Shown here piece after piece: positions 27,134 to 35,298 of a stretch of 64,000 bases of DNA (positions within the stretch are counted from its first letter, which is position 1; each line of letters starts with the position of its first letter). The DNA is from Candidatus Binatia bacterium (GTDB lineage Bacteria; Desulfobacterota; Binatia; HRBIN30): the NCBI GenBank assembly GCA_026415395.1, contig JAOAHD010000016.1, forward strand, positions 186,001 through 250,000. The letters run 5' to 3'. The notes beneath the pieces were generated by a model. The model was not told the origin of the DNA, made no database searches, and saw only the letters and a program-made list of their open reading frames with translations. The translations under genes and the position numbers were made by a program.

Positions 27134-28145
27134 GTGCGGAGCAAGGGCAGGGTGGCCACCATTGGGTGGCTGATGCTGTTCGCTTGCGTGCTCTTCCTGC
27201 CAAAGGAAGCGGAGCCAAAGATGCCTTGTTTATCCATGGACCCGGAGCGGTCGTATGTCGTTCCGCCGGTGCGTGTACGCACGGAGCTGGTGGATGCCAG
27301 CGGGCGGGCGTTCGGGAAGCGGGAGGTGGCTCCGGGGGAAAGCACGCACATTTGCGTGGGTTTCAAGCCCCCCCCGGACGTGCCTGAGCGGGATGATGAA
27401 GCGGTTTTCGGCGGCTCCTTCCTGGTTTACGCCGAGCAAGCGGGCTTGACGCTCTCGTCCGTCGAGTGCCGGAAACGTGGCACTTGGCCGTGTATTTGGG
27501 GCCGGGGAGGACTCTTGAACTGTGACCCGCCGGGTTCCCGCGAGTCGTGTAGTGGCTTTGGCAACACAGTTTACGGTGGGGGATCCTGGGAGCCGCCCTA
27601 CCCTGGCGACATCCCCTGGCCGCGCGATCCGGCGGACGCCGAGGTGAGCTACCCTTTGCTGCCGGGTGAAGATCGCGCCCAAAAGCCGCCCAGGCTTGTA
27701 CACGCTGGGTTGTGGGCCGATGTCCTGCTGCGGAGAGGACGACGCCTGCGAGCGAACCGATGCCTGCGGGGAGGCGATCAACCTGCACCCTATTCCGCCC
27801 CCGATACGTTGCTGTTGTTGCCCGGAATGCGAGGTGGACACACTGCGGGTGGTGCCCTGCGTGGGGGACTGCGAGCGCGCTGGCGTGGTGACGGTGGAGG
27901 AGATCTTGCGCGGGGTGGCGGTGGCGTTGGGCTAGGCGGAGGCGGGGAGTTGCGAGGCAGCCGACGGCAACGAAGATGGGCTGGTGAGTATCGAGGAGTT
28001 GGTGCGCGCGGTGCGCAATGCGCTTTCGGGCTGCGTGGAGACTGCACGCGAAGACCGCGCAGCCGCTACCATTGGCGAAAGCGGTCGCCAGGCTACCGCG
28101 AAGCGTGAAGAGGGCGCGCGCGGCAGCGGTGTTTCCGATGACTAG
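27134..28145 (+). pseudogene. Secreted dockerin-like protein, frameshift plus amber stop
   Basis: A GTG start gives a good signal peptide (basic RSKGR, core IGWLMLFACVLFL). The mature part includes RTELVDASGRAFGKREV, ESTHICVGFKPPPDVPE and several Cys. Near 27660-27670 the sense moves to the next frame (VKIAPKSRPGLYTLGCGP, then CCCCPECE), ending in a dockerin-like module CVGDCERAGVVTVEEIL. TAG at 27933 cuts this module between its two loops; the same frame goes on with CEAADGNEDGLVSIEELV and ends at 28143. Family unknown. At least two disruptions make this a likely pseudogene. Confidence 0.6.
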
Positions 28146-28807
28146 CCCTCTTCTGCCGGTGGAGTTTGCTTGGCCAAGATGTCGAGAAGTCCCGACAAGA
28201 TCCGGTGGGTAAGGCCCCAAATCGTATGCCCTTGAAATTCGAATGCGGGCACAAATCCCACCTGAGCGTTTGTGGGATGACGGTACGGCTTGGAATTGTG
28301 CCGCAGCGCCGCAAGGGGGATCCACAAAGCACTTTGGACCTCCTCGGGATTGGGCACGAGCTGAACAGGGGCACGCAGCACGAACACCACGGGCCGAATC
28401 ACCAAGTCTAGAAGCTGGCCGCGGCCCACAGCCCTTAACTCATCGAGCTCGCCGACCACCTCCGCTGCCCGCTCCAGATCGACGCCAATTTCCTCACGCG
28501 TCTCGCGGACAGCAGTGGCAATCAAATGCGCATCCCCTGGTTGCTGCCGGCCGCCGGGAAGCGCCATGTGGCCCGACCAAGGGTCGCCTCTACGGTGTGC
28601 TCGGTGAATCGCCACAAACTCGCTGCCATGCACCCCGTCGCGCAGAATGAGCGCGACCGCTGCCCGCGGCAGGTCCGGGGGATCCTTCACCAGATGAACA
28701 GGTCGCTCGCGCAAGCGCTCGGCAATCTCCTGCGCACTCCATCTGCCCCATTCGTTCCCTGCCGCGCCCTTCGTTGCTTCCCGCCTGCTACGTTCAGACT
28801 CCTCCAT
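28142..28807 (-). CDS. Nudix hydrolase, CoA-pyrophosphatase type
   Basis: A 221-residue Nudix protein. The box reads [20 protein letters not shown] then EEIGVD; the Asp in place of the first Glu and the preceding [19 protein letters not shown] fit the NudL/YeaB subfamily that cleaves CoA and its derivatives. C-terminal [12 protein letters not shown] is also typical. It converges with, and overlaps by a few bases, the broken dockerin-like gene on the other strand. Confidence 0.88.
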   Translation of the reverse strand: MEESERSRREATKGAAGNEWGRWSAQEIAERLRERPVHLVKDPPDLPRAAVALILRDGVHGSEFVAIHRAHRRGDPWSGHMALPGGRQQPGDAHLIATAVRETREEIGVDLERAAEVVGELDELRAVGRGQLLDLVIRPVVFVLRAPVQLVPNPEEVQSALWIPLAALRHNSKPYRHPTNAQVGFVPAFEFQGHTIWGLTHRILSGLLDILAKQTPPAEEG

Positions 28808-28976
28808 AAGCCGCCAAGCTAGCCCAGAGTCCGATTTTCGCCACTATTCCAGCGGGGTGGCCCGCCCCCTCATAGCGGGTGTTCGTTCGCTTCTCCGAGG
28901 CCAGCTCTTACCCTACCCCTGGGCGATGCCTTTCGCTAAGAAAGCGCGTCGCTCGCCAAAAGAGAGGAGATTCCGC

Positions 28977-29174
28977 ATGGCACGCATCACTGTGGAAGAC
29001 TGTTTGGAGAAAGTACCCAACCGCTTCGAACTGGCTTTGCTTGCGGCTCGCCGAGCCAAAATGCTGCTCAAAGGTGCGCGCCCGCTGGTGGAATCGGACA
29101 ACAAGGAGGTCGTCACCGCACTGCGCGAAATCGCTGCGGGGCGGGTGGATCGCCGCTATCCCAAGGCGGGCTGA
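28977..29174 (+). CDS. rpoZ: RNA polymerase omega subunit
   Basis: A 65-residue protein starting [18 protein letters not shown] with [20 protein letters not shown], the conserved core of omega, which helps assemble beta-prime into RNA polymerase. The ATG is preceded by AGAGGAGA at good spacing; an upstream in-frame extension to 28857 is Arg-rich and rejected. Shorter than many omegas but complete for this family. It lies 80 bases upstream of dnaJ. Confidence 0.92.
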   Translation: MARITVEDCLEKVPNRFELALLAARRAKMLLKGARPLVESDNKEVVTALREIAAGRVDRRYPKAG

Positions 29175-29254
29175 TCGATTGCTCGTACAATCCGGGGGCA
29201 AGCTCCCGGCCCGCGCCTGAAACGGCCAGCTGCGGGAGGGGGTGATGTTTTTCC

Positions 29255-30388
29255 ATGGGAGAAAAGGATCTCTACGCGATTTTGGGCGTTCCACGGAACG
29301 CGAGCCAAGAGGAAATCAAGCGGGCCTACCGGAAGCTCGCGCGGCGGTATCACCCTGACGTCAACCCGGGCAACAAGGAAGCCGAGGAGAGGTTCAAGGA
29401 AATCTCGGAAGCCCACGAAATCCTCAGCGACCCGGAGAAGCGCAAGCTGTACGACGAATTCGGCATGGCGGGCCTGCAAGCTGGGTTCGATGCCGATCGC
29501 GCACGGGCCTACGAGCAGTGGCAGCGTCAACAACGGGAGTTCGCAGGCGGGTTCGGTCCGGGCGGCTTCAGCGGCTTTGGGCGCTTCGAGAGTTTCGAGG
29601 ATATTTTTAGCGACCTTTTCGGTGAACGCGCCCGCCCGGGCCCACGCGCCGGCGCGGATTTGGAAACCGAGGTAGAAATCGACCTGCTGGACGCGGTGCG
29701 CGGGCGCACGATGGAAATCTCGCTGCAACGGCCCTCCGTGTGCGCGAGCTGCCAAGGTACGGGTGAGGACCGTGCCGCCGCCACGACCTGCAGCGAATGC
29801 TTGGGTAGCGGGCGCGTCCAGGCAGCGCGCGGACCGGTACGCTTTTCTCGCACCTGCCCGCGTTGCGGCGGCAGTGGAAGAATGTCCACGCGCCCCTGCT
29901 CCACCTGCGGCGGCGCGGGGGAGACGGTGCAAACCGAACGGCTGCAGGTGCGCATTCCTCCAGGCGTGGAAGATGGCTCACGTGTACGTCTCGCCGGTAA
30001 AGGCGCTCCTGGCTTACACGGCGGCCCTCCGGGCGACCTTTACTTGCGCGTGCACATCCGCCCGCACCCAATCCTCGAGCGCCGTGGCGATGACCTGTAT
30101 ATGAACGTCCCCATTACCGTAGGCGAGGCGGTGAACGGAGCGTCCATCACCGTGCCAAGCCCAGCAGGGGGTGCGCTCCGGGTGCAAGTGCCCGCAGGGA
30201 GCCAAAGCGGGAAGTTGCTCCGCATTCGCGGGCGCGGCGTGCCTCATCTACACGGCGGGGGTGCGGGTGATTTGTACTTGCGCCTGATGATTCATGTGCC
30301 AACGAAGGATACAGAAGCGGTCCGCCAGGCGGCCAAGGTGCTCGATGAGCACACCGTGCCGCACCCGCGGGACAACTTAAAACTCTGA
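29255..30388 (+). CDS. dnaJ: Chaperone DnaJ
   Basis: A 377-residue type I Hsp40. J domain (about 1-68) with [11 protein letters not shown] (HPD loop), a Gly/Phe region ([12 protein letters not shown]), four CxxCxGxG zinc repeats ([32 protein letters not shown], about residues 162-215) and two C-terminal substrate-binding domains. It delivers unfolded clients to DnaK. The next gene starts 11 bases later with its own GGAGGG, giving a dnaJ-cbpM-rpoH heat-shock cluster; dnaK is not in the window. Confidence 0.95.
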   Translation: MGEKDLYAILGVPRNASQEEIKRAYRKLARRYHPDVNPGNKEAEERFKEISEAHEILSDPEKRKLYDEFGMAGLQAGFDADRARAYEQWQRQQREFAGGFGPGGFSGFGRFESFEDIFSDLFGERARPGPRAGADLETEVEIDLLDAVRGRTMEISLQRPSVCASCQGTGEDRAAATTCSECLGSGRVQAARGPVRFSRTCPRCGGSGRMSTRPCSTCGGAGETVQTERLQVRIPPGVEDGSRVRLAGKGAPGLHGGPPGDLYLRVHIRPHPILERRGDDLYMNVPITVGEAVNGASITVPSPAGGALRVQVPAGSQSGKLLRIRGRGVPHLHGGGAGDLYLRLMIHVPTKDTEAVRQAAKVLDEHTVPHPRDNLKL

Positions 30389-30399
30389 GGGGAGGGACC

Positions 30400-30711
30400 G
30401 TGGTCCATCGCTATTTCCGCTTGGAAGAAGTGCTCCGCGAGTTGGGCGTAGATCGCGAGTTCGTGCACGTGCTGGAGGTGGAAGAAATCATCCATCCTAA
30501 ACTGTCCTCCGAGGGAGAACCCGTGCTTTCAGCCGAAGATGTCGAGCGCGTGCGTGTTGCCCGCCTGCTGATGCACGAACTGGAAGTCAATCTGGCCGGT
30601 GTGGAAATCGTGCTGCACTTGCGCGATGAAATCCTCTCCATGCAGCGGCAGTTCGGGGAAATTCTCGAGCAACTCGTGCAGGAGTTGCGCCGCCAACTTC
30701 CCAAGGCGTGA
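30400..30711 (+). CDS. MerR/CbpM-like DnaJ modulator
   Basis: A 103-residue helical protein: RYFRLEEVLRELGVDREF, EEIIHPKLSSEGEPVLSAED and a C-terminal coiled-coil rich in hydrophobic heptads (ILSMQRQFGEILEQLVQELR). It resembles the MerR-like HTH region of CbpM/HspR-type proteins, which modulate J-proteins or repress heat-shock genes. GTG start with GGAGGG upstream. Location between dnaJ and rpoH supports a heat-shock role. CbpM versus transcriptional repressor cannot be decided from sequence. Confidence 0.75.
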   Translation: MVHRYFRLEEVLRELGVDREFVHVLEVEEIIHPKLSSEGEPVLSAEDVERVRVARLLMHELEVNLAGVEIVLHLRDEILSMQRQFGEILEQLVQELRRQLPKA

Positions 30712-30778
30712 CGGCAAGAGCCTGCGGTGCAACAAACTTGCCCCCCTCTGCAAAAGCCTATAGGTTGCCTCCGCATCC

Positions 30779-31825
30779 ATGAGCGAAGAAGAACGAGAGA
30801 CCGCGCTGGGCGAGGAGAGCGGTTCAAGCGACGACCTTCCTACGCTCGAGCCGGAAATCGTGGAAATTCCCAGCGAGGTTCCGGAGGTACCGGAAACCGC
30901 ACTGGACGTATTGCCGGCACCGGCGGCGGAGGAGGAAGAAGAGGCTGGCCCGACAAGCCGCGAGGTGGTGCCGTTCGACCCGCTGCAGCGGTACCTCGTG
31001 GAAATCCGGCGTTATCCCATCTTGTCTCGCGAAGAGGAACACGAGCTGGCGGTTCGTTACAAGGAACATGGCGACCTCGACGCCGCCTACCGGCTGGTCA
31101 CGTCGAATTTGCGCCTCGTGGTGATGATCGCGCGTGAGTACCAGCGCGCGTTTCAAAATCTCTTGGACTTGATCCAAGAAGGCAACATGGGCTTGCTCGA
31201 GGCCGTCAAGAATTACGATCCGTATCGCGGTATCCGCTTTCCTTCGTACGCCGTCTGGTGGATCCGCGCCTACATCATCCGCTACATCATGAACAACTGG
31301 CGGCTGGTGAAGGTCGGTACCACGCAGGCACAGCGCAAACTTTTCTTCAACCTGCAAAAAGAAAAGGAGCGGCTCGAACGCGAGGGCTTCAAACCCACAC
31401 CCAAGCTGCTCGCCCAACGGCTCGACGTGAAGGAGTCCGAGGTCATCGAGATGGACCAACGCCTCTCTTCTCGCGAGCTCTCGGTCGACGCTCCGATCGA
31501 GGAGGGCGAAGAAAGCACGCTGCTCGATTTCATCGCCAGCCGTGAGGCGAATGCGGAAGAAAAAGTGGCTGACGCCGAAGCCCGCGCTTTGCTCAAGCAG
31601 AAGATCAAAGAATTTGGCCGCACTCTGACCGGCAAGGAGAAAGTCATTTTCGACGAGCGGCTGATGGCAGAGGAACCGAAGACGCTGCAAGAAATCGGCG
31701 ACCGTTACGGCATCAGCCGCGAGCGCGTGCGCCAATTGGAAGAGCGCGTAAAGAAGAAGCTCAAGAAGTACTTGCTGGACAGCGCCAAGGATATCGAGGT
31801 CGCAGTCAAAGACATCATCCGCTAA
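30779..31825 (+). CDS. rpoH: Sigma-32 family heat-shock sigma factor
   Basis: A 348-residue sigma-70 family factor. An acidic N-terminal extension (about 1-60, Glu/Pro-rich) is followed by region 2 (NLLDLIQEGNMGLLEAV, IRFPSYAVWWIRAYI), the RpoH-box-like AQRKLFFNLQKEKE and region 4 with LQEIGDRYGISRERVRQLE. It directs RNA polymerase to heat-shock promoters. The acidic extension is longer than in enterobacterial RpoH. Co-location with dnaJ implies feedback by its own chaperone. Confidence 0.9.
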   Translation: MSEEERETALGEESGSSDDLPTLEPEIVEIPSEVPEVPETALDVLPAPAAEEEEEAGPTSREVVPFDPLQRYLVEIRRYPILSREEEHELAVRYKEHGDLDAAYRLVTSNLRLVVMIAREYQRAFQNLLDLIQEGNMGLLEAVKNYDPYRGIRFPSYAVWWIRAYIIRYIMNNWRLVKVGTTQAQRKLFFNLQKEKERLEREGFKPTPKLLAQRLDVKESEVIEMDQRLSSRELSVDAPIEEGEESTLLDFIASREANAEEKVADAEARALLKQKIKEFGRTLTGKEKVIFDERLMAEEPKTLQEIGDRYGISRERVRQLEERVKKKLKKYLLDSAKDIEVAVKDIIR

Positions 31826-31941
31826 GGCGGCTTCGCCACGGGTCCTCACGGGACCATTTGCAGGCGAAGCGTCTCCGCCGCCCCGGGCCGTTACCTTGCC
31901 ACTCTTGGCCGGTTTTCGCCCCTTGGCTACAAGCGCGGCTC

Positions 31942-32775
31942 ATGCCTGAGGTTCAGGTCCGCGGTGCAGTCACGCTGCACTATCTCGATGAAGGAGAGGG
32001 AACACCGCTTGTCTTGCTGCACGGCCTCGGCGGCAACTCGCACGTGTGGGACGAGTTTATCCCTCATTTCACCCGCTATCACCGAGTGGTACGGCCCGAC
32101 CTGCGTGGCTTTGGCCAGTCAGATAAGCCCGCCGGACCCTACACGCTCGCCGATTACTCCAGCGATTTGGATGCGTTACTCGAGCAAGCACAACTCGGCC
32201 CCGTGCATTTGCTCGGGATCTCGATGGGCGGGGTGATCGCTCAACGCTTCACCCTGGATCGGCCGGAGCGCGTCCGCTCGCTGATCTTAGTGTCGACCTC
32301 CAGCGAGGTGGGGCCGCGTGCCACTGCGGCTTGGCTGCGCTTGGCCGACATGATCGAAAGCCGCGGCTTCGGCGACAATGCCGTGGATGCCACCCGTTCG
32401 GTATCGCCCGCATTCGCCGCGCGTTACCCGGAGCGGGTGCGAGCACTGGGTGAACTCACACGCCAGTGCGATCCGCGCGCGTACGCTGCCGCGGCACGCT
32501 CCGTGGCCGACTATCACTTCACGGCCGAGCTCAGGGGCGTGGCGCAACCGGCTCTGATCTTACAGGGGCTCGACGATCAGCTCACGCCACCGGGTGGATC
32601 GGTGAAAATGGCGCGAGCACTGCCGCATGCCCGCTTGCTGCTGGTGCCCGAGGCTGGTCACAATCTGCCGACGGAAAAGCCCGAGCTGTTCGTGTTCAGC
32701 GTGCTGAGTTTTCTTGGCGGTGTCGAGTTGGCCCAGGCGGTTTTAACGAAGCGCGGGCAGACTCGGCACACATGA
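31942..32775 (+). CDS. Alpha/beta-hydrolase
   Basis: A 277-residue hydrolase with oxyanion HGLGGNSHVW, nucleophile LGISMGGVIAQ, Asp in LQGLDDQLTPP and His in PEAGHNLPTEKPE. Close to 3-oxoadipate enol-lactonase or other esterases (PcaD-like), but with no pathway neighbours to fix the substrate. The ATG giving MPEVQVRG is chosen; an upstream reading to 31858 is implausible. It ends 13 bases before the PPOX-family gene. Confidence 0.83.
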   Translation: MPEVQVRGAVTLHYLDEGEGTPLVLLHGLGGNSHVWDEFIPHFTRYHRVVRPDLRGFGQSDKPAGPYTLADYSSDLDALLEQAQLGPVHLLGISMGGVIAQRFTLDRPERVRSLILVSTSSEVGPRATAAWLRLADMIESRGFGDNAVDATRSVSPAFAARYPERVRALGELTRQCDPRAYAAAARSVADYHFTAELRGVAQPALILQGLDDQLTPPGGSVKMARALPHARLLLVPEAGHNLPTEKPELFVFSVLSFLGGVELAQAVLTKRGQTRHT

Positions 32776-32788
32776 TTGGAGGAGGGCA

Positions 32789-33247
32789 ATGCATCGACGG
32801 AAACAAATCGAAATGACGGAAGAAGAGCGAGCTCAGTTTTTGGCTCACGCGCGCACTGCGGCGTTTTCCACGATCGACCCGTGGGGCTACCCGCACACCG
32901 TGGCCATGTGGTTCGCCATGGAGGGCGATTGCCCGGTAATGACCACGTATGCCAAGTCGCAAAAAGCTCGCAACGTGGAGCGCAACCCGAAAGTGGCGTT
33001 CATGGCCGAGTCCGGTCAGACCTACGACACACTGAAGGGCGTTCTCATTCGGGGCGAAGCCGAATTAGTCCGCGAGCCGGAGTACACACTCGCCGTCTTG
33101 AAGCGCATCCACGAAAAGATGCTCGGCGCACTGGTTCCAGGAGTGGAGGAAGCTATGCGCCGGCAGGCACAAAAGCGAGTGGTGGTGCGCATTCGACCCG
33201 TGCGGATCAGTAGCTGGGATCACAGCAAACTCGGCGGCCTGTACTAA
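32789..33247 (+). CDS. PPOX-class (flavin/F420-binding) protein
   Basis: A 152-residue split-barrel protein with FSTIDPWGYPHTVAMWF, AKSQKARNVERNPKVAFM and a C-terminal VVVRIRPVRISSWDHSKLGG, typical of pyridoxamine-phosphate-oxidase-like proteins that bind FMN or F420. An SD (GGAGGAGG) lies 5 bases before the ATG. Substrate unknown. A luciferase-like enzyme elsewhere in the window may use the same cofactor, but no direct link is visible. Confidence 0.82.
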   Translation: MHRRKQIEMTEEERAQFLAHARTAAFSTIDPWGYPHTVAMWFAMEGDCPVMTTYAKSQKARNVERNPKVAFMAESGQTYDTLKGVLIRGEAELVREPEYTLAVLKRIHEKMLGALVPGVEEAMRRQAQKRVVVRIRPVRISSWDHSKLGGLY

Positions 33248-33315
33248 ACTTTCCGCTGGCGGGCGCGTTTGCTCGGTTGAAAACCGCGTGCCGCCACGCA
33301 TACAGTGGGCTTTCC

Positions 33316-35289
33316 ATGTTCCGTCGTGTAGCCCGTGGGCGTGCCTCCGCCGTTTGGTGGGTAGCGCTCGTCCTCGCCGCGATTTGCCGGCCGGCGACCA
33401 GTGGCGCTGCGGCGGAGGGGTGTGTGCCGGTGGAAGACCCGCCGTCGGTGGTGCGCACCTTGGCGGGGCAGGTTTTCGGCGGACTTCCCCCTTGTGGCTT
33501 CGTGGATGCGAACAACGACGGCGGCCCTACCGCCGCCGATCTACCGGCGGCAATCCTTCGCCTCAGCAGCCTACCAAGCCCCACGGCAACTCCTTCGTTC
33601 ACCATCCTACCGGCAACTCCCACGCCCACGCCGAGCACGGCATGGGCAACACCAACGCCTACCTCGAGCGAGACGGCCTCGTTCACCCCAACAGCGCCGG
33701 AATCGCCCACCCCGACCATGTCCTCGACTGTGCCGCCCACCGACACCCCGGAGCCCACGCCGTCCGCATCTGCCACGCCGTCCGTTCCCAGTTCACCGAC
33801 GCTCACCCCTGTGCCCTCGCATTTATGGACACTGACACCCACGGAAACGGCCTCGGCCACGGCCACACGCTCGGCCTCGCCAACTCGCACTCCCACGCCC
33901 ACTGGCACGCCTACCCGAACCCCCACCGCCTCGAACACAATTCCACCCACGCGGACTCGCACGGCAACCGCAACCCCAATCCCAACACGCACCGCAACTC
34001 CCACAGCCACAAATAGCACCAACCCATCTCCGACCCTCTCCTCCAGCGTCACTCCGTCTCCGACCTTGTCCCCACTGCCAAGCGCAACCACAGCCTCTAC
34101 GTCGACATCCGTCACCTCCACTCGAACTCCTTCACGGCCAGAGCCCACCTACACCATGACACTACCGCCCCCAGCGAGCCTATCTGCGACTCCGTCGGCT
34201 TCTCGCACAGCGACGCGTACTGCCACAAACACCAGTACCGCTACACTTACACGCTCGAGGACGCCGTCGCGCACCCCAGTGCCGTCGCTCACACCCACAG
34301 CTACGGCGAGTTTCACGGCAAGCCCAACTTCCTCGCCGACCCGGACGAGCACAGCTTCCCCTTCTTGGACTCCATCGCCGACCCCAACGCGTTCGCTGCC
34401 GCCGACGCTGACTCCTAGCTGGAGCCCCACCGCCACCTCGTCTCGGACCCCTTCGCTCACGCCCACGGCGACTGCCACACGGACTCGCACGGCTACCCGC
34501 TCGACAACGCCAACTCCGACGACAACACCCACCCCTTCGGCAACATTTTCCTTCACGCGCACCCGCTCCGCCACCGCAACGCGAACACCAACACCCACGA
34601 TCACTGATACGCGTACGCGCACGGCAACGAACACCCCGACCTACACGCCGCCGGGCATCGGACCTGAGGTCACCTTTTTTGGTGTCGTCACCAACCTGGA
34701 CGGTTGCGTCTTTTGCTGCGACCAACGCTGCCGCCGCACCCCCACGCCAACCCCGTGGATCGATGCGCAAGGGCGGCGCATCTTCTCAGCGAACAGCGGG
34801 CAATTCATCATTGTGGTCGAGGGCAAACCGGGCGCGAGCGGCGCGGCAGTGGGAACCTCATTAGAACCCGGATTCGATGGGCGGCCAGACCTGCAGATCC
34901 AGAACTCGCGGGCCATGGGAAACGGTAGCCTCACCGTGTGCGACACTGGCCCTCCGAGCCAAGGAGGTGGCGGTGTACCGGGCGTGTGGCCTCCGCGCTT
35001 CGATCCTGCAGACACCTTCGTGACCAATGCATTGCAAGATTTTGCCTGCCGCTTCGATCCTTCCGTCAGCGCTTCTGCTCCGTGTACCATGCTCGACCCG
35101 GGCCGCGAGCCAAGCCTGGTGGTGGCGACGTCGACCGCGCAATTTTGCGACTTCGTCGCAGCCACCGCTGTGTTCCCGCCCGGAGACAACATTCTCACTG
35201 TGCGCTTGCGGGACGCCCAAGGAAACCCTGGGCCGACGGCGCAAATCGTGGTGCGCGTGGCGACACCCACGGCCACCCGCACTCCCTGA
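33316..35289 (+). CDS. Giant Thr/Pro-stalk secreted protein A
   Basis: A 657-residue exported protein. Signal peptide (about 1-31), a short Cys-containing module with one EF-hand-like half (DANNDGGPTAADLPAAIL), then a 350-residue stalk of (S/T)PTxT units, and a C-terminal domain (about 445-657) starting [20 protein letters not shown], with IIVVEGKPGASG, DTGPPSQGGGGVPG and VFPPGDNILTVRLRDAQG. That domain is shared with the next gene. I recognise no enzyme in it; conserved Cys pairs suggest disulfides. The stalk would display it away from the cell. Reading to 33277 is unlikely because MFRRVARGR starts the signal. Confidence 0.75.
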   Translation: MFRRVARGRASAVWWVALVLAAICRPATSGAAAEGCVPVEDPPSVVRTLAGQVFGGLPPCGFVDANNDGGPTAADLPAAILRLSSLPSPTATPSFTILPATPTPTPSTAWATPTPTSSETASFTPTAPESPTPTMSSTVPPTDTPEPTPSASATPSVPSSPTLTPVPSHLWTLTPTETASATATRSASPTRTPTPTGTPTRTPTASNTIPPTRTRTATATPIPTRTATPTATNSTNPSPTLSSSVTPSPTLSPLPSATTASTSTSVTSTRTPSRPEPTYTMTLPPPASLSATPSASRTATRTATNTSTATLTRSRTPSRTPVPSLTPTATASFTASPTSSPTRTSTASPSWTPSPTPTRSLPPTLTPSWSPTATSSRTPSLTPTATATRTRTATRSTTPTPTTTPTPSATFSFTRTRSATATRTPTPTITDTRTRTATNTPTYTPPGIGPEVTFFGVVTNLDGCVFCCDQRCRRTPTPTPWIDAQGRRIFSANSGQFIIVVEGKPGASGAAVGTSLEPGFDGRPDLQIQNSRAMGNGSLTVCDTGPPSQGGGGVPGVWPPRFDPADTFVTNALQDFACRFDPSVSASAPCTMLDPGREPSLVVATSTAQFCDFVAATAVFPPGDNILTVRLRDAQGNPGPTAQIVVRVATPTATRTP

Positions 35290-35298
35290 GGAGTCACC

